NCBI GenBank assembly: GCA_964017125.1
Contig: CAXHKU010000910.1
Span: 1-64,000, forward strand
DNA: 64,000 nucleotides
Origin: Flabesymbios commensalis
Taxonomy: Eukaryota > Annelida > Polychaeta > Terebellida > Flabelligeridae
Direction: 5' to 3'
Below the pieces are notes generated by a model. The model ran no database searches and was not told where the DNA came from. It saw nothing but the letters and a program-made list of their open reading frames with translations. A program made the translations under genes and the position numbers. Shown here piece after piece: positions 11,102 through 26,100 of the stretch (position 1 is its first letter; each line of letters starts with the position of its first letter).

Positions 11102-14100
11102 TAATAATGCAGTAACTCGACAACGGTTGGGCGTAGAAAAAAACTAAGCACACTTCATGGCAGTAGTTTTCCAAGGGCTTTTCAGAAATCATACTGATTT
11201 TTCTGTATTTTGATTTTATGACGTCATCGTTACGTAATAGCTTCAAACTTGCTCATATAACTCAGTAACGGTTAAAGAAATGAGGTTTTCGTAAAAGACG
11301 TTTACCAGGTACTTTTAGTCAGGCTTCTCAAAAAACAAAGAAAATTGAGGATTGCTCTTTTAGTTTTATCGTTATGACGTCATCGCGATATTCTACACTT
11401 GGCCTTATATCTATAACAAATAATTTTACACAGTTTGCTTGCAACTTGTTTATTTGCGACATTTCCCTAGGCTTTCAGGAACACTAATCAAATTGAAGGT
11501 AAGTAGTTTATTCGCTGAGTTATGACGTCATGAAGTTCTAATGTATTACCTATGGGAGAAAATCAACGTCCGGTTTCTTGAAAGCTAACAGCGTCAACGC
11601 TCCAAAAACTTGTAGGAATTTGAAGGGTGCCCTAGAGCATGTGTATGTAAAATATGGAGAGGATCGGTTGAAAACTCTAGGAGATATGAGGTCCTGAAGG
11701 TCCAATGTATTACCTATGGGGAAAAATCAACTTCCGGTGTTTTTAAAGCTAAAGTTCTGTAAACTTGTAGATTTTTGTAGAGTACCCTGGAGAGTTGGCA
11801 TGTGAAATTTGGAGAGGATCGGATAAAAACTCTGGGAGATATGGCGATTTGAAAATCGCATAATGTATTATGACTGGGAAAAATGGGACCTTTTACCCAG
11901 CATTCCTCAAAATCTGTTAGTCGGATCTGTTATAAAACACATAGCACTTCTTTCTGGTGCCTATCGAATAATGTGGCCAAGTTTGGTGTCTATACATCAA
12001 ATACTCTAGGAGAAATAGGGGCGCAATTTTTAAAAAGTGGAAGAGGATTAAAAATAATATAGTTGAAAGTATTTAAGGAAAAGAATAGTTTGGGCGGCTT
12101 CGCCCAAACTAATAATGCAGTAACTCGACAACGGTTGGGCGTAGAAAAAAACTAAGCACACTTCATGGCAGTAGTTTTCCAAGGGCTTTTCAGAAATCAT
12201 ACTGATTTTTCTGTATTTTGATTTTATGACGTCATCGTTACGTAATAGCTTCAAACTTGCTCATATAACTCAGTAACGGTTAAAGAAATGAGGTTTTCGT
12301 AATAGACGTTTACCAGGTACTTTTAGTCAGGCTTCTCAAAAAACAAAGAAAATTGAGGATTGCTCTTTTAGTTTTATCGTTATGACGTCATCGCGATATA
12401 CTACACTTGGCCTTATATCTATAACAAATAATTTTACACAGTTTGCTTGCAACTTGTTTATTTGCGACATTTCCCTAGGCTTTCAGGAACACTAATCAAA
12501 TTGAAGGTAAGTAGTTTATTCGCTGAGTTATGACGTCATGAAGTTCTAATGTATTACCTATGGGAGAAAATCAACGTCCGGTTTCTTGAAAGCTAACAGC
12601 GTCAACGCTCCAAAAACTTGTAGGAATTTGAAGGGTGCCCTAGAGCATGTGTATGTAAAATATGGAGAGGATCGGTTGAAAACTCTAGGAGATATGAGGT
12701 CCTGAAGGTCCAATGTATTACCTATGGGGAAAAATCAACTTCCGGTGTTTTTAAAGCTAAAGTTCTGTAAACTTGTAGATTTTTGTAGAGTACCCTGGAG
12801 AGTTGGCATGTGAAATTTGGAGAGGATCGGATAAAAACTCTGGGAGATATGGCGATTTGAAAATCGCATAATGTATTATGACTGGGAAAAATGGGACCTT
12901 TTACCCAGCATTCCTCAAAATCTGTTAGTCGGATCTGTTATAAAACACATAGCACTTCTTTCTGGTGCCTATCGAATAATGTGGCCAAGTTTGGTGTCTA
13001 TACATCAAATACTCTAGGAGAAATAGGGGCGCAATTTTTAAAAAGTGGAAGAGGATTAAAAATAATATAGTTGAAAGTATTTAAGGAAAAGAATAGTTTG
13101 GGCGGCTTCGCCCAAACTAATAATGCAGTAACTCGACAACGGTTGGGCGTAGAAAAAAACTAAGCACACTTCATGGCAGTAGTTTTCCAAGGGCTTTTCA
13201 GAAATCATACTGATTTTTCTGTATTTTGATTTTATGACGTCATCGTTACGTAATAGCTTCAAACTTGCTCATATAACTCAGTAACGGTTAAAGAAATGAG
13301 GTTTTCGTAATAGACGTTTACCAGGTACTTTTAGTCAGGCTTCTCAAAAAACAAAGAAAATTGAGGATTGCTCTTTTAGTTTTATCGTTATGACGTCATC
13401 GCGATATTCTACACTTGGCCTTATATCTATAACAAATAATTTTACACAGTTTGCTTGCAACTTGTTTATTTGCGACATTTCCCTAGGCTTTCAGGAACAC
13501 TAATCAAATTGAAGGTAAGTAGTTTATTCGCTGAGTTATGACGTCATGAAGTTCTAATGTATTACCTATGGGAGAAAATCAACGTCCGGTTTCTTGAAAG
13601 CTAACAGCGTCAACGCTCCAAAAACTTGTAGGAATTTGAAGGGTGCCCTAGAGCATGTGTATGTAAAATATGGAGAGGATCGGTTGAAAACTCTAGGAGA
13701 TATGAGGTCCTGAAGGTCCAATGTATTACCTATGGGGAAAAATCAACTTCCGGTGTTTTTAAAGCTAAAGTTCTGTAAACTTGTAGATTTTTGTAGAGTA
13801 CCCTGGAGAGTTGGCATGTGAAATTTGGAGAGGATCGGATAAAAACTCTGGGAGATATGGCGATTTGAAAATCGCATAATGTATTATGACTGGGAAAAAT
13901 GGGACCTTTTACCCAGCATTCCTCAAAATCTGTTAGTCGGATCTGTTATAAAACACATAGCACTTCTTTCTGGTGCCTATCGAATAATGTGGCCAAGTTT
14001 GGTGTCTATACATCAAATACTCTAGGAGAAATAGGGGCGCAATTTTTAAAAAGTGGAAGAGGATTAAAAATAATATAGTTGAAAGTATTTAAGGAAAAGA

Positions 14101-17100
14101 ATAGTTTGGGCGGCTTCGCCCAAACTAATAATGCAGTAACTCGACAACGGTTGGGCGTAGAAAAAAACTAAGCACACTTCATGGCAGTAGTTTTCCAAGG
14201 GCTTTTCAGAAATCATACTGATTTTTCTGTATTTTGATTTTATGACGTCATCGTTACGTAATAGCTTCAAACTTGCTCATATAACTCAGTAACGGTTAAA
14301 GAAATGAGGTTTTCGTAATAGACGTTTACCAGGTACTTTTAGTCAGGCTTCTCAAAAAACAAAGAAAATTGAGGATTGCTCTTTTAGTTTTATCGTTATG
14401 ACGTCATCGCGATATTCTACACTTGGCCTTATATCTATAACAAATAATTTTACACAGTTTGCTTGCAACTTGTTTATTTGCGACATTTCCCTAGGCTTTC
14501 AGGAACACTAATCAAATTGAAGGTAAGTAGTTTATTCGCTGAGTTATGACGTCATGAAGTTCTAATGTATTACCTATGGGAGAAAATCAACGTCCGGTTT
14601 CTTGAAAGCTAACAGCGTCAACGCTCCAAAAACTTGTAGGAATTTGAAGGGTGCCCTAGAGCATGTGTATGTAAAATATGGAGAGGATCGGTTGAAAACT
14701 CTAGGAGATATGAGGTCCTGAAGGTCCAATGTATTACCTATGGGGAAAAATCAACTTCCGGTGTTTTTAAAGCTAAAGTTCTGTAAACTTGTAGATTTTT
14801 GTAGAGTACCCTGGAGAGTTGGCATGTGAAATTTGGAGAGGATCGGATAAAAACTCTGGGAGATATGGCGATTTGAAAATCGCATAATGTATTATGACTG
14901 GGAAAAATGGGACCTTTTACCCAGCATTCCTCAAAATCTGTTAGTCGGATCTGTTATAAAACACATAGCACTTCTTTCTGGTGCCTATCGAATAATGTGG
15001 CCAAGTTTGGTGTCTATACATCAAATACTCTAGGAGAAATAGGGGCGCAATTTTTAAAAAGTGGAAGAGGATTAAAAATAATATAGTTGAAAGTATTTAA
15101 GGAAAAGAATAGTTTGGGCGGCTTCGCCCAAACTAATAATGCAGTAACTCGACAACGGTTGGGCGTAGAAAAAAACTAAGCACACTTCATGGCAGTAGTT
15201 TTCCAAGGGCTTTTCAGAAATCATACTGATTTTTCTGTATTTTGATTTTATGACGTCATCGTTACGTAATAGCTTCAAACTTGCTCATATAACTCAGTAA
15301 CGGTTAAAGAAATGAGGTTTTCGTAATAGACGTTTACCAGGTACTTTTAGTCAGGCTTCTCAAAAAACAAAGAAAATTGAGGATTGCTCTTTTAGTTTTA
15401 TCGTTATGACGTCATCGCGATATTCTACACTTGGCCTTATATCTATAACAAATAATTTTACACAGTTTGCTTGCAACTTGTTTATTTGCGACATTTCCCT
15501 AGGCTTTCAGGAACACTAATCAAATTGAAGGTAAGTAGTTTATTCGCTGAGTTATGACGTCATGAAGTTCTAATGTATTACCTATGGGAGAAAATCAACG
15601 TCCGGTTTCTTGAAAGCTAACAGCGTCAACGCTCCAAAAACTTGTAGGAATTTGAAGGGTGCCCTAGAGCATGTGTATGTAAAATATGGAGAGGATCGGT
15701 TGAAAACTCTAGGAGATATGAGGTCCTGAAGGTCCAATGTATTACCTATGGGGAAAAATCAACTTCCGGTGTTTTTAAAGCTAAAGTTCTGTAAACTTGT
15801 AGATTTTTGTAGAGTACCCTGGAGAGTTGGCATGTGAAATTTGGAGAGGATCGGATAAAAACTCTGGGAGATATGGCGATTTGAAAATCGCATAATGTAT
15901 TATGACTGGGAAAAATGGGACCTTTTACCCAGCATTCCTCAAAATCTGTTAGTCGGATCTGTTATAAAACACATAGCACTTCTTTCTGGTGCCTATCGAA
16001 TAATGTGGCCAAGTTTGGTGTCTATACATCAAATACTCTAGGAGAAATAGGGGCGCAATTTTTAAAAAGTGGAAGAGGATTAAAAATAATATAGTTGAAA
16101 GTATTTAAGGAAAAGAATAGTTTGGGCGGCTTCGCCCAAACTAATAATGCAGTAACTCGACAACGGTTGGGCGTAGAAAAAAACTAAGCACACTTCATGG
16201 CAGTAGTTTTCCAAGGGCTTTTCAGAAATCATACTGATTTTTCTGTATTTTGATTTTATGACGTCATCGTTACGTAATAGCTTCAAACTTGCTCATATAA
16301 CTCAGTAACGGTTAAAGAAATGAGGTTTTCGTAATAGACGTTTACCAGGTACTTTTAGTCAGGCTTCTCAAAAAACAAAGAAAATTGAGGATTGCTCTTT
16401 TAGTTTTATCGTTATGACGTCATCGCGATATTCTACACTTGGCCTTATATCTATAACAAATAATTTTACACAGTTTGCTTGCAACTTGTTTATTTGCGAC
16501 ATTTCCCTAGGCTTTCAGGAACACTAATCAAATTGAAGGTAAGTAGTTTATTCGCTGAGTTATGACGTCATGAAGTTCTAATGTATTACCTATGGGAGAA
16601 AATCAACGTCCGGTTTCTTGAAAGCTAACAGCGTCAACGCTCCAAAAACTTGTAGGAATTTGAAGGGTGCCCTAGAGCATGTGTATGTAAAATATGGAGA
16701 GGATCGGTTGAAAACTCTAGGAGATATGAGGTCCTGAAGGTCCAATGTATTACCTATGGGGAAAAATCAACTTCCGGTGTTTTTAAAGCTAAAGTTCTGT
16801 AAACTTGTAGATTTTTGTAGAGTACCCTGGAGAGTTGGCATGTGAAATTTGGAGAGGATCGGATAAAAACTCTGGGAGATATGGCGATTTGAAAATCGCA
16901 TAATGTATTATGACTGGGAAAAATGGGACCTTTTACCCAGCATTCCTCAAAATCTGTTAGTCGGATCTGTTATAAAACACATAGCACTTCTTTCTGGTGC
17001 CTATCGAATAATGTGGCCAAGTTTGGTGTCTATACATCAAATACTCTAGGAGAAATAGGGGCGCAATTTTTAAAAAGTGGAAGAGGATTAAAAATAATAT

Positions 17101-20100
17101 AGTTGAAAGTATTTAAGGAAAAGAATAGTTTGGGCGGCTTCGCCCAAACTAATAATGCAGTAACTCGACAACGGTTGGGCGTAGAAAAAAACTAAGCACA
17201 CTTCATGGCAGTAGTTTTCCAAGGGCTTTTCAGAAATCATACTGATTTTTCTGTATTTTGATTTTATGACGTCATCGTTACGTAATAGCTTCAAACTTGC
17301 TCATATAACTCAGTAACGGTTAAAGAAATGAGGTTTTCGTAATAGACGTTTACCAGGTACTTTTAGTCAGGCTTCTCAAAAAACAAAGAAAATTGAGGAT
17401 TGCTCTTTTAGTTTTATCGTTATGACGTCATCGCGATATTCTACACTTGGCCTTATATCTATAACAAATAATTTTACACAGTTTGCTTGCAACTTGTTTA
17501 TTTGCGACATTTCCCTAGGCTTTCAGGAACACTAATCAAATTGAAGGTAAGTAGTTTATTCGCTGAGTTATGACGTCATGAAGTTCTAATGTATTACCTA
17601 TGGGAGAAAATCAACGTCCGGTTTCTTGAAAGCTAACAGCGTCAACGCTCCAAAAACTTGTAGGAATTTGAAGGGTGCCCTAGAGCATGTGTATGTAAAA
17701 TATGGAGAGGATTGGTTGAAAACTCTAGGAGATATGAGGTCCTGAAGGTCCAATGTATTACCTATGGGGAAAAATCAACTTCCGGTGTTTTTAAAGCTAA
17801 AGTTCTGTAAACTTGTAGATTTTTGTAGAGTACCCTGGAGAGTTGGCATGTGAAATTTGGAGAGGATCGGATAAAAACTCTGGGAGATATGGCGATTTGA
17901 AAATCGCATAATGTATTATGACTGGGAAAAATGGGACCTTTTACCCAGCATTCCTCAAAATCTGTTAGTCGGATCTGTTATAAAACACATAGCACTTCTT
18001 TCTGGTGCCTATCGAATAATGTGGCCAAGTTTGGTGTCTATACATCAAATACTCTAGGAGAAATAGGGGCGCAATTTTTAAAAAGTGGAAGAGGATTAAA
18101 AATAATATAGTTGAAAGTATTTAAGGAAAAGAATAGTTTGGGCGGCTTCGCCCAAACTAATAATGCAGTAACTCGACAACGGCTGGGCGTAGAAAAAAAC
18201 TAAGCACACTTCATGGCAGTAGTTTTCCAAGGGCTTTTCAGAAATCATACTGATTTTTCTGTATTTTGATTTTATGACGTCATCGTTACGTAATAGCTTC
18301 AAACTTGCTCATATAACTCAGTAACGGTTAAAGAAATGAGGTTTTCGTAATAGACGTTTACCAGGTACTTTTAGTCAGGCTTCTCAAAAAACAAAGAAAA
18401 TTGAGGATTGCTCTTTTAGTTTTATCGTTATGACGTCATCGCGATATTCTACACTTGGCCTTATATCTATAACAAATAATTTTACACAGTTTGCTTGCAA
18501 CTTGTTTATTTGCGACATTTCCCTAGGCTTTCAGGAACACTAATCAAATTGAAGGTAAGTAGTTTATTCGCTGAGTTATGACGTCATGAAGTTCTAATGT
18601 ATTACCTATGGGAGAAAATCAACGTCCGGTTTCTTGAAAGCTAACAGCGTCAACGCTCCAAAAACTTGTAGGAATTTGAAGGGTGCCCTAGAGCATGTGT
18701 ATGTAAAATATGGAGAGGATCGGTTGAAAACTCTAGGAGATATGAGGTCCTGAAGGTCCAATGTATTACCTATGGGGAAAAATCAACTTCCGGTGTTTTT
18801 AAAGCTAAAGTTCTGTAAACTTGTAGATTTTTGTAGAGTACCCTGGAGAGTTGGCATGTGAAATTTGGAGAGGATCGGATAAAAACTCTGGGAGATATGG
18901 CGATTTGAAAATCGCATAATGTATTATGACTGGGAAAAATGGGACCTTTTACCCAGCATTCCTCAAAATCTGTTAGTCGGATCTGTTATAAAACACATAG
19001 CACTTCTTTCTGGTGCCTATCGAATAATGTGGCCAAGTTTGGTGTCTATACATCAAATACTCTAGGAGAAATAGGGGCGCAATTTTTAAAAAGTGGAAGA
19101 GGATTAAAAATAATATAGTTGAAAGTATTTAAGGAAAAGAATAGTTTGGGCGGCTTCGCCCAAACTAATAATGCAGTAACTCGACAACGGTTGGGCGTAG
19201 AAAAAAACTAAGCACACTTCATGGCAGTAGTTTTCCAAGGGCTTTTCAGAAATCATACTGATTTTTCTGTATTTTGATTTTATGACGTCATCGTTACGTA
19301 ATAGCTTCAAACTTGCTCATATAACTCAGTAACGGTTAAAGAAATGAGGTTTTCGTAATAGACGTTTACCAGGTACTTTTAGTCAGGCTTCTCAAAAAAC
19401 AAAGAAAATTGAGGATTGCTCTTTTAGTTTTATCGTTATGACGTCATCGCGATATTCTACACTTGGCCTTATATCTATAACAAATAATTTTACACAGTTT
19501 GCTTGCAACTTGTTTATTTGCGACATTTCCCTAGGCTTTCAGGAACACTAATCAAATTGAAGGTAAGTAGTTTATTCGCTGAGTTATGACGTCATGAAGT
19601 TCTAATGTATTACCTATGGGAGAAAATCAACGTCCGGTTTCTTGAAAGCTAACAGCGTCAACGCTCCAAAAACTTGTAGGAATTTGAAGGGTGCCCTAGA
19701 GCATGTGTATGTAAAATATGGAGAGGATCGGTTGAAAACTCTAGGAGATATGAGGTCCTGAAGGTCCAATGTATTACCTATGGGGAAAAATCAACTTCCG
19801 GTGTTTTTAAAGCTAAAGTTCTGTAAACTTGTAGATTTTTGTAGAGTACCCTGGAGAGTTGGCATGTGAAATTTGGAGAGGATCGGATAAAAACTCTGGG
19901 AGATATGGCGATTTGAAAATCGCATAATGTATTATGACTGGGAAAAATGGGACCTTTTACCCAGCATTCCTCAAAATCTGTTAGTCGGATCTGTTATAAA
20001 ACACATAGCACTTCTTTCTGGTGCCTATCGAATAATGTGGCCAAGTTTGGTGTCTATACATCAAATACTCTAGGAGAAATAGGGGCGCAATTTTTAAAAA

Positions 20101-23100
20101 GTGGAAGAGGATTAAAAATAATATAGTTGAAAGTATTTAAGGAAAAGAATAGTTTGGGCGGCTTCGCCCAAACTAATAATGCAGTAACTCGACAACGGTT
20201 GGGCGTAGAAAAAAACTAAGCACACTTCATGGCAGTAGTTTTCCAAGGGCTTTTCAGAAATCATACTGATTTTTCTGTATTTTGATTTTATGACGTCATC
20301 GTTACGTAATAGCTTCAAACTTGCTCATATAACTCAGTAACGGTTAAAGAAATGAGGTTTTCGTAATAGACGTTTACCAGGTACTTTTAGTCAGGCTTCT
20401 CAAAAAACAAAGAAAATTGAGGATTGCTCTTTTAGTTTTATCGTTATGACGTCATCGCGATATTCTACACTTGGCCTTATATCTATAACAAATAATTTTA
20501 CACAGTTTGCTTGCAACTTGTTTATTTGCGACATTTCCCTAGGCTTTCAGGAACACTAATCAAATTGAAGGTAAGTAGTTTATTCGCTGAGTTATGACGT
20601 CATGAAGTTCTAATGTATTACCTATGGGAGAAAATCAACGTCCGGTTTCTTGAAAGCTAACAGCGTCAACGCTCCAAAAACTTGTAGGAATTTGAAGGGT
20701 GCCCTAGAGCATGTGTATGTAAAATATGGAGAGGATCGGTTGAAAACTCTAGGAGATATGAGGTCCTGAAGGTCCAATGTATTACCTATGGGGAAAAATC
20801 AACTTCCGGTGTTTTTAAAGCTAAAGTTCTGTAAACTTGTAGATTTTTGTAGAGTACCCTGGAGAGTTGGCATGTGAAATTTGGAGAGGATCGGATAAAA
20901 ACTCTGGGAGATATGGCGATTTGAAAATCGCATAATGTATTATGACTGGGAAAAATGGGACCTTTTACCCAGCATTCCTCAAAATCTGTTAGTCGGATCT
21001 GTTATAAAACACATAGCACTTCTTTCTGGTGCCTATCGAATAATGTGGCCAAGTTTGGTGTCTATACATCAAATACTCTAGGAGAAATAGGGGCGCAATT
21101 TTTAAAAAGTGGAAGAGGATTAAAAATAATATAGTTGAAAGTATTTAAGGAAAAGAATAGTTTGGGCGGCTTCGCCCAAACTAATAATGCAGTAACTCGA
21201 CAACGGTTGGGCGTAGAAAAAAACTAAGCACACTTCATGGCAGTAGTTTTCCAAGGGCTTTTCAGAAATCATACTGATTTTTCTGTATTTTGATTTTATG
21301 ACGTCATCGTTACGTAATAGCTTCAAACTTGCTCATATAACTCAGTAACGGTTAAAGAAATGAGGTTTTCGTAATAGACGTTTACCAGGTACTTTTAGTC
21401 AGGCTTCTCAAAAAACAAAGAAAATTGAGGATTGCTCTTTTAGTTTTATCGTTATGACGTCATCGCGATATTCTACACTTGGCCTTATATCTATAACAAA
21501 TAATTTTACACAGTTTGCTTGCAACTTGTTTATTTGCGACATTTCCCTAGGCTTTCAGGAACACTAATCAAATTGAAGGTAAGTAGTTTATTCGCTGAGT
21601 TATGACGTCATGAAGTTCTAATGTATTACCTATGGGAGAAAATCAACGTCCGGTTTCTTGAAAGCTAACAGCGTCAACGCTCCAAAAACTTGTAGGAATT
21701 TGAAGGGTGCCCTAGAGCATGTGTATGTAAAATATGGAGAGGATCGGTTGAAAACTCTAGGAGATATGAGGTCCTGAAGGTCCAATGTATTACCTATGGG
21801 GAAAAATCAACTTCCGGTGTTTTTAAAGCTAAAGTTCTGTAAACTTGTAGATTTTTGTAGAGTACCCTGGAGAGTTGGCATGTGAAATTTGGAGAGGATC
21901 GGATAAAAACTCTGGGAGATATGGCGATTTGAAAATCGCATAATGTATTATGACTGGGAAAAATGGGACCTTTTACCCAGCATTCCTCAAAATCTGTTAG
22001 TCGGATCTGTTATAAAACACATAGCACTTCTTTCTGGTGCCTATCGAATAATGTGGCCAAGTTTGGTGTCTATACATCAAATACTCTAGGAGAAATAGGG
22101 GCGCAATTTTTAAAAAGTGGAAGAGGATTAAAAATAATATAGTTGAAAGTATTTAAGGAAAAGAATAGTTTGGGCGGCTTCGCCCAAACTAATAATGCAG
22201 TAACTCGACAACGGTTGGGCGTAGAAAAAAACTAAGCACACTTCATGGCAGTAGTTTTCCAAGGGCTTTTCAGAAATCATACTGATTTTTCTGTATTTTG
22301 ATTTTATGACGTCATCGTTACGTAATAGCTTCAAACTTGCTCATATAACTCAGTAACGGTTAAAGAAATGAGGTTTTCGTAATAGACGTTTACCAGGTAC
22401 TTTTAGTCAGGCTTCTCAAAAAACAAAGAAAATTGAGGATTGCTCTTTTAGTTTTATCGTTATGACGTCATCGCGATATTCTACACTTGGCCTTATATCT
22501 ATAACAAATAATTTTACACAGTTTGCTTGCAACTTGTTTATTTGCGACATTTCCCTAGGCTTTCAGGAACACTAATCAAATTGAAGGTAAGTAGTTTATT
22601 CGCTGAGTTATGACGTCATGAAGTTCTAATGTATTACCTATGGGAGAAAATCAACGTCCGGTTTCTTGAAAGCTAACAGCGTCAACGCTCCAAAAACTTG
22701 TAGGAATTTGAAGGGTGCCCTAGAGCATGTGTATGTAAAATATGGAGAGGATCGGTTGAAAACTCTAGGAGATATGAGGTCCTGAAGGTCCAATGTATTA
22801 CCTATGGGGAAAAATCAACTTCCGGTGTTTTTAAAGCTAAAGTTCTGTAAACTTGTAGATTTTTGTAGAGTACCCTGGAGAGTTGGCATGTGAAATTTGG
22901 AGAGGATCGGATAAAAACTCTGGGAGATATGGCGATTTGAAAATCGCATAATGTATTATGACTGGGAAAAATGGGACCTTTTACCCAGCATTCCTCAAAA
23001 TCTGTTAGTCGGATCTGTTATAAAACACATAGCACTTCTTTCTGGTGCCTATCGAATAATGTGGCCAAGTTTGGTGTCTATACATCAAATACTCTAGGAG

Positions 23101-26100
23101 AAATAGGGGCGCAATTTTAAAAAAGTGGAAGAGGATTAAAAATAATATAGTTGAAAGTATTTAAGGAAAAGAATAGTTTGGGCGGCTTCGCCCAAACTAA
23201 TAATGCAGTAACTCGACAACGGTTGGGCGTAGAAAAAAACTAAGCACACTTCATGGCAGTAGTTTTCCAAGGGCTTTTCAGAAATCATACTGATTTTTCT
23301 GTATTTTGATTTTATGACGTCATCGTTACGTAATAGCTTCAAACTTGCTCATATAACTCAGTAACGGTTAAAGAAATGAGGTTTTCGTAATAGACGTTTA
23401 CCAGGTACTTTTAGTCAGGCTTCTCAAAAAACAAAGAAAATTGAGGATTGCTCTTTTAGTTTTATCGTTATGACGTCATCGCGATATTCTACACTTGGCC
23501 TTATATCTATAACAAATAATTTTACACAGTTTGCTTGCAACTTGTTTATTTGCGACATTTCCCTAGGCTTTCAGGAACACTAATCAAATTGAAGGTAAGT
23601 AGTTTATTCGCTGAGTTATGACGTCATGAAGTTCTAATGTATTACCTATGGGAGAAAATCAACGTCCGGTTTCTTGAAAGCTAACAGCGTCAACGCTCCA
23701 AAAACTTGTAGGAATTTGAAGGGTGCCCTAGAGCATGTGTATGTAAAATATGGAGAGGATCGGTTGAAAACTCTAGGAGATATGAGGTCCTGAAGGTCCA
23801 ATGTATTACCTATGGGGAAAAATCAACTTCCGGTGTTTTTAAAGCTAAAGTTCTGTAAACTTGTAGATTTTTGTAGAGTACCCTGGAGAGTTGGCATGTG
23901 AAATTTGGAGAGGATCGGATAAAAACTCTGGGAGATATGGCGATTTGAAAATCGCATAATGTATTATGACTGGGAAAAATGGGACCTTTTACCCAGCATT
24001 CCTCAAAATCTGTTAGTCGGATCTGTTATAAAACACATAGCACTTCTTTCTGGTGCCTATCGAATAATGTGGCCAAGTTTGGTGTCTATACATCAAATAC
24101 TCTAGGAGAAATAGGGGCGCAATTTTTAAAAAGTGGAAGAGGATTAAAAATAATATAGTTGAAAGTATTTAAGGAAAAGAATAGTTTGGGCGGCTTCGCC
24201 CAAACTAATAATGCAGTAACTCGACAACGGTTGGGCGTAGAAAAAAACTAAGCACACTTCATGGCAGTAGTTTTCCAAGGGCTTTTCAGAAATCATACTG
24301 ATTTTTCTGTATTTTGATTTTATGACGTCATCGTTACGTAATAGCTTCAAACTTGCTCATATAACTCAGTAACGGTTAAAGAAATGAGGTTTTCGTAATA
24401 GACGTTTACCAGGTACTTTTAGTCAGGCTTCTCAAAAAACAAAGAAAATTGAGGATTGCTCTTTTAGTTTTATCGTTATGACGTCATCGCGATATTCTAC
24501 ACTTGGCCTTATATCTATAACAAATAATTTTACACAGTTTGCTTGCAACTTGTTTATTTGCGACATTTCCCTAGGCTTTCAGGAACACTAATCAAATTGA
24601 AGGTAAGTAGTTTATTCGCTGAGTTATGACGTCATGAAGTTCTAATGTATTACCTATGGGAGAAAATCAACGTCCGGTTTCTTGAAAGCTAACAGCGTCA
24701 ACGCTCCAAAAACTTGTAGGAATTTGAAGGGTGCCCTAGAGCATGTGTATGTAAAATATGGAGAGGATTGGTTGAAAACTCTAGGAGATATGAGGTCCTG
24801 AAGGTCCAATGTATTACCTATGGGGAAAAATCAACTTCCGGTGTTTTTAAAGCTAAAGTTCTGTAAACTTGTAGATTTTTGTAGAGTACCCTGGAGAGTT
24901 GGCATGTGAAATTTGGAGAGGATCGGATAAAAACTCTGGGAGATATGGCGATTTGAAAATCGCATAATGTATTATGACTGGGAAAAATGGGACCTTTTAC
25001 CCAGCATTCCTCAAAATCTGTTAGTCGGATCTGTTATAAAACACATAGCACTTCTTTCTGGTGCCTATCGAATAATGTGGCCAAGTTTGGTGTCTATACA
25101 TCAAATACTCTAGGAGAAATAGGGGCGCAATTTTTAAAAAGTGGAAGAGGATTAAAAATAATATAGTTGAAAGTATTTAAGGAAAAGAATAGTTTGGGCG
25201 GCTTCGCCCAAACTAATAATGCAGTAACTCGACAACGGTTGGGCGTAGAAAAAAACTAAGCACACTTCATGGCAGTAGTTTTCCAAGGGCTTTTCAGAAA
25301 TCATACTGATTTTTCTGTATTTTGATTTTATGACGTCATCGTTACGTAATAGCTTCAAACTTGCTCATATAACTCAGTAACGGTTAAAGAAATGAGGTTT
25401 TCGTAATAGACGTTTACCAGGTACTTTTAGTCAGGCTTCTCAAAAAACAAAGAAAATTGAGGATTGCTCTTTTAGTTTTATCGTTATGACGTCATCGCGA
25501 TATTCTACACTTGGCCTTATATCTATAACAAATAATTTTACACAGTTTGCTTGCAACTTGTTTATTTGCGACATTTCCCTAGGCTTTCAGGAACACTAAT
25601 CAAATTGAAGGTAAGTAGTTTATTCGCTGAGTTATGACGTCATGAAGTTCTAATGTATTACCTATGGGAGAAAATCAACGTCCGGTTTCTTGAAAGCTAA
25701 CAGCGTCAACGCTCCAAAAACTTGTAGGAATTTGAAGGGTGCCCTAGAGCATGTGTATGTAAAATATGGAGAGGATCGGTTGAAAACTCTAGGAGATATG
25801 AGGTCCTGAAGGTCCAATGTATTACCTATGGGGAAAAATCAACTTCCGGTGTTTTTAAAGCTAAAGTTCTGTAAACTTGTAGATTTTTGTAGAGTACCCT
25901 GGAGAGTTGGCATGTGAAATTTGGAGAGGATCGGATAAAAACTCTGGGAGATATGGCGATTTGAAAATCGCATAATGTATTATGACTGGGAAAAATGGGA
26001 CCTTTTACCCAGCATTCCTCAAAATCTGTTAGTCGGATCTGTTATAAAACACATAGCACTTCTTTCTGGTGCCTATCGAATAATGTGGCCAAGTTTGGTG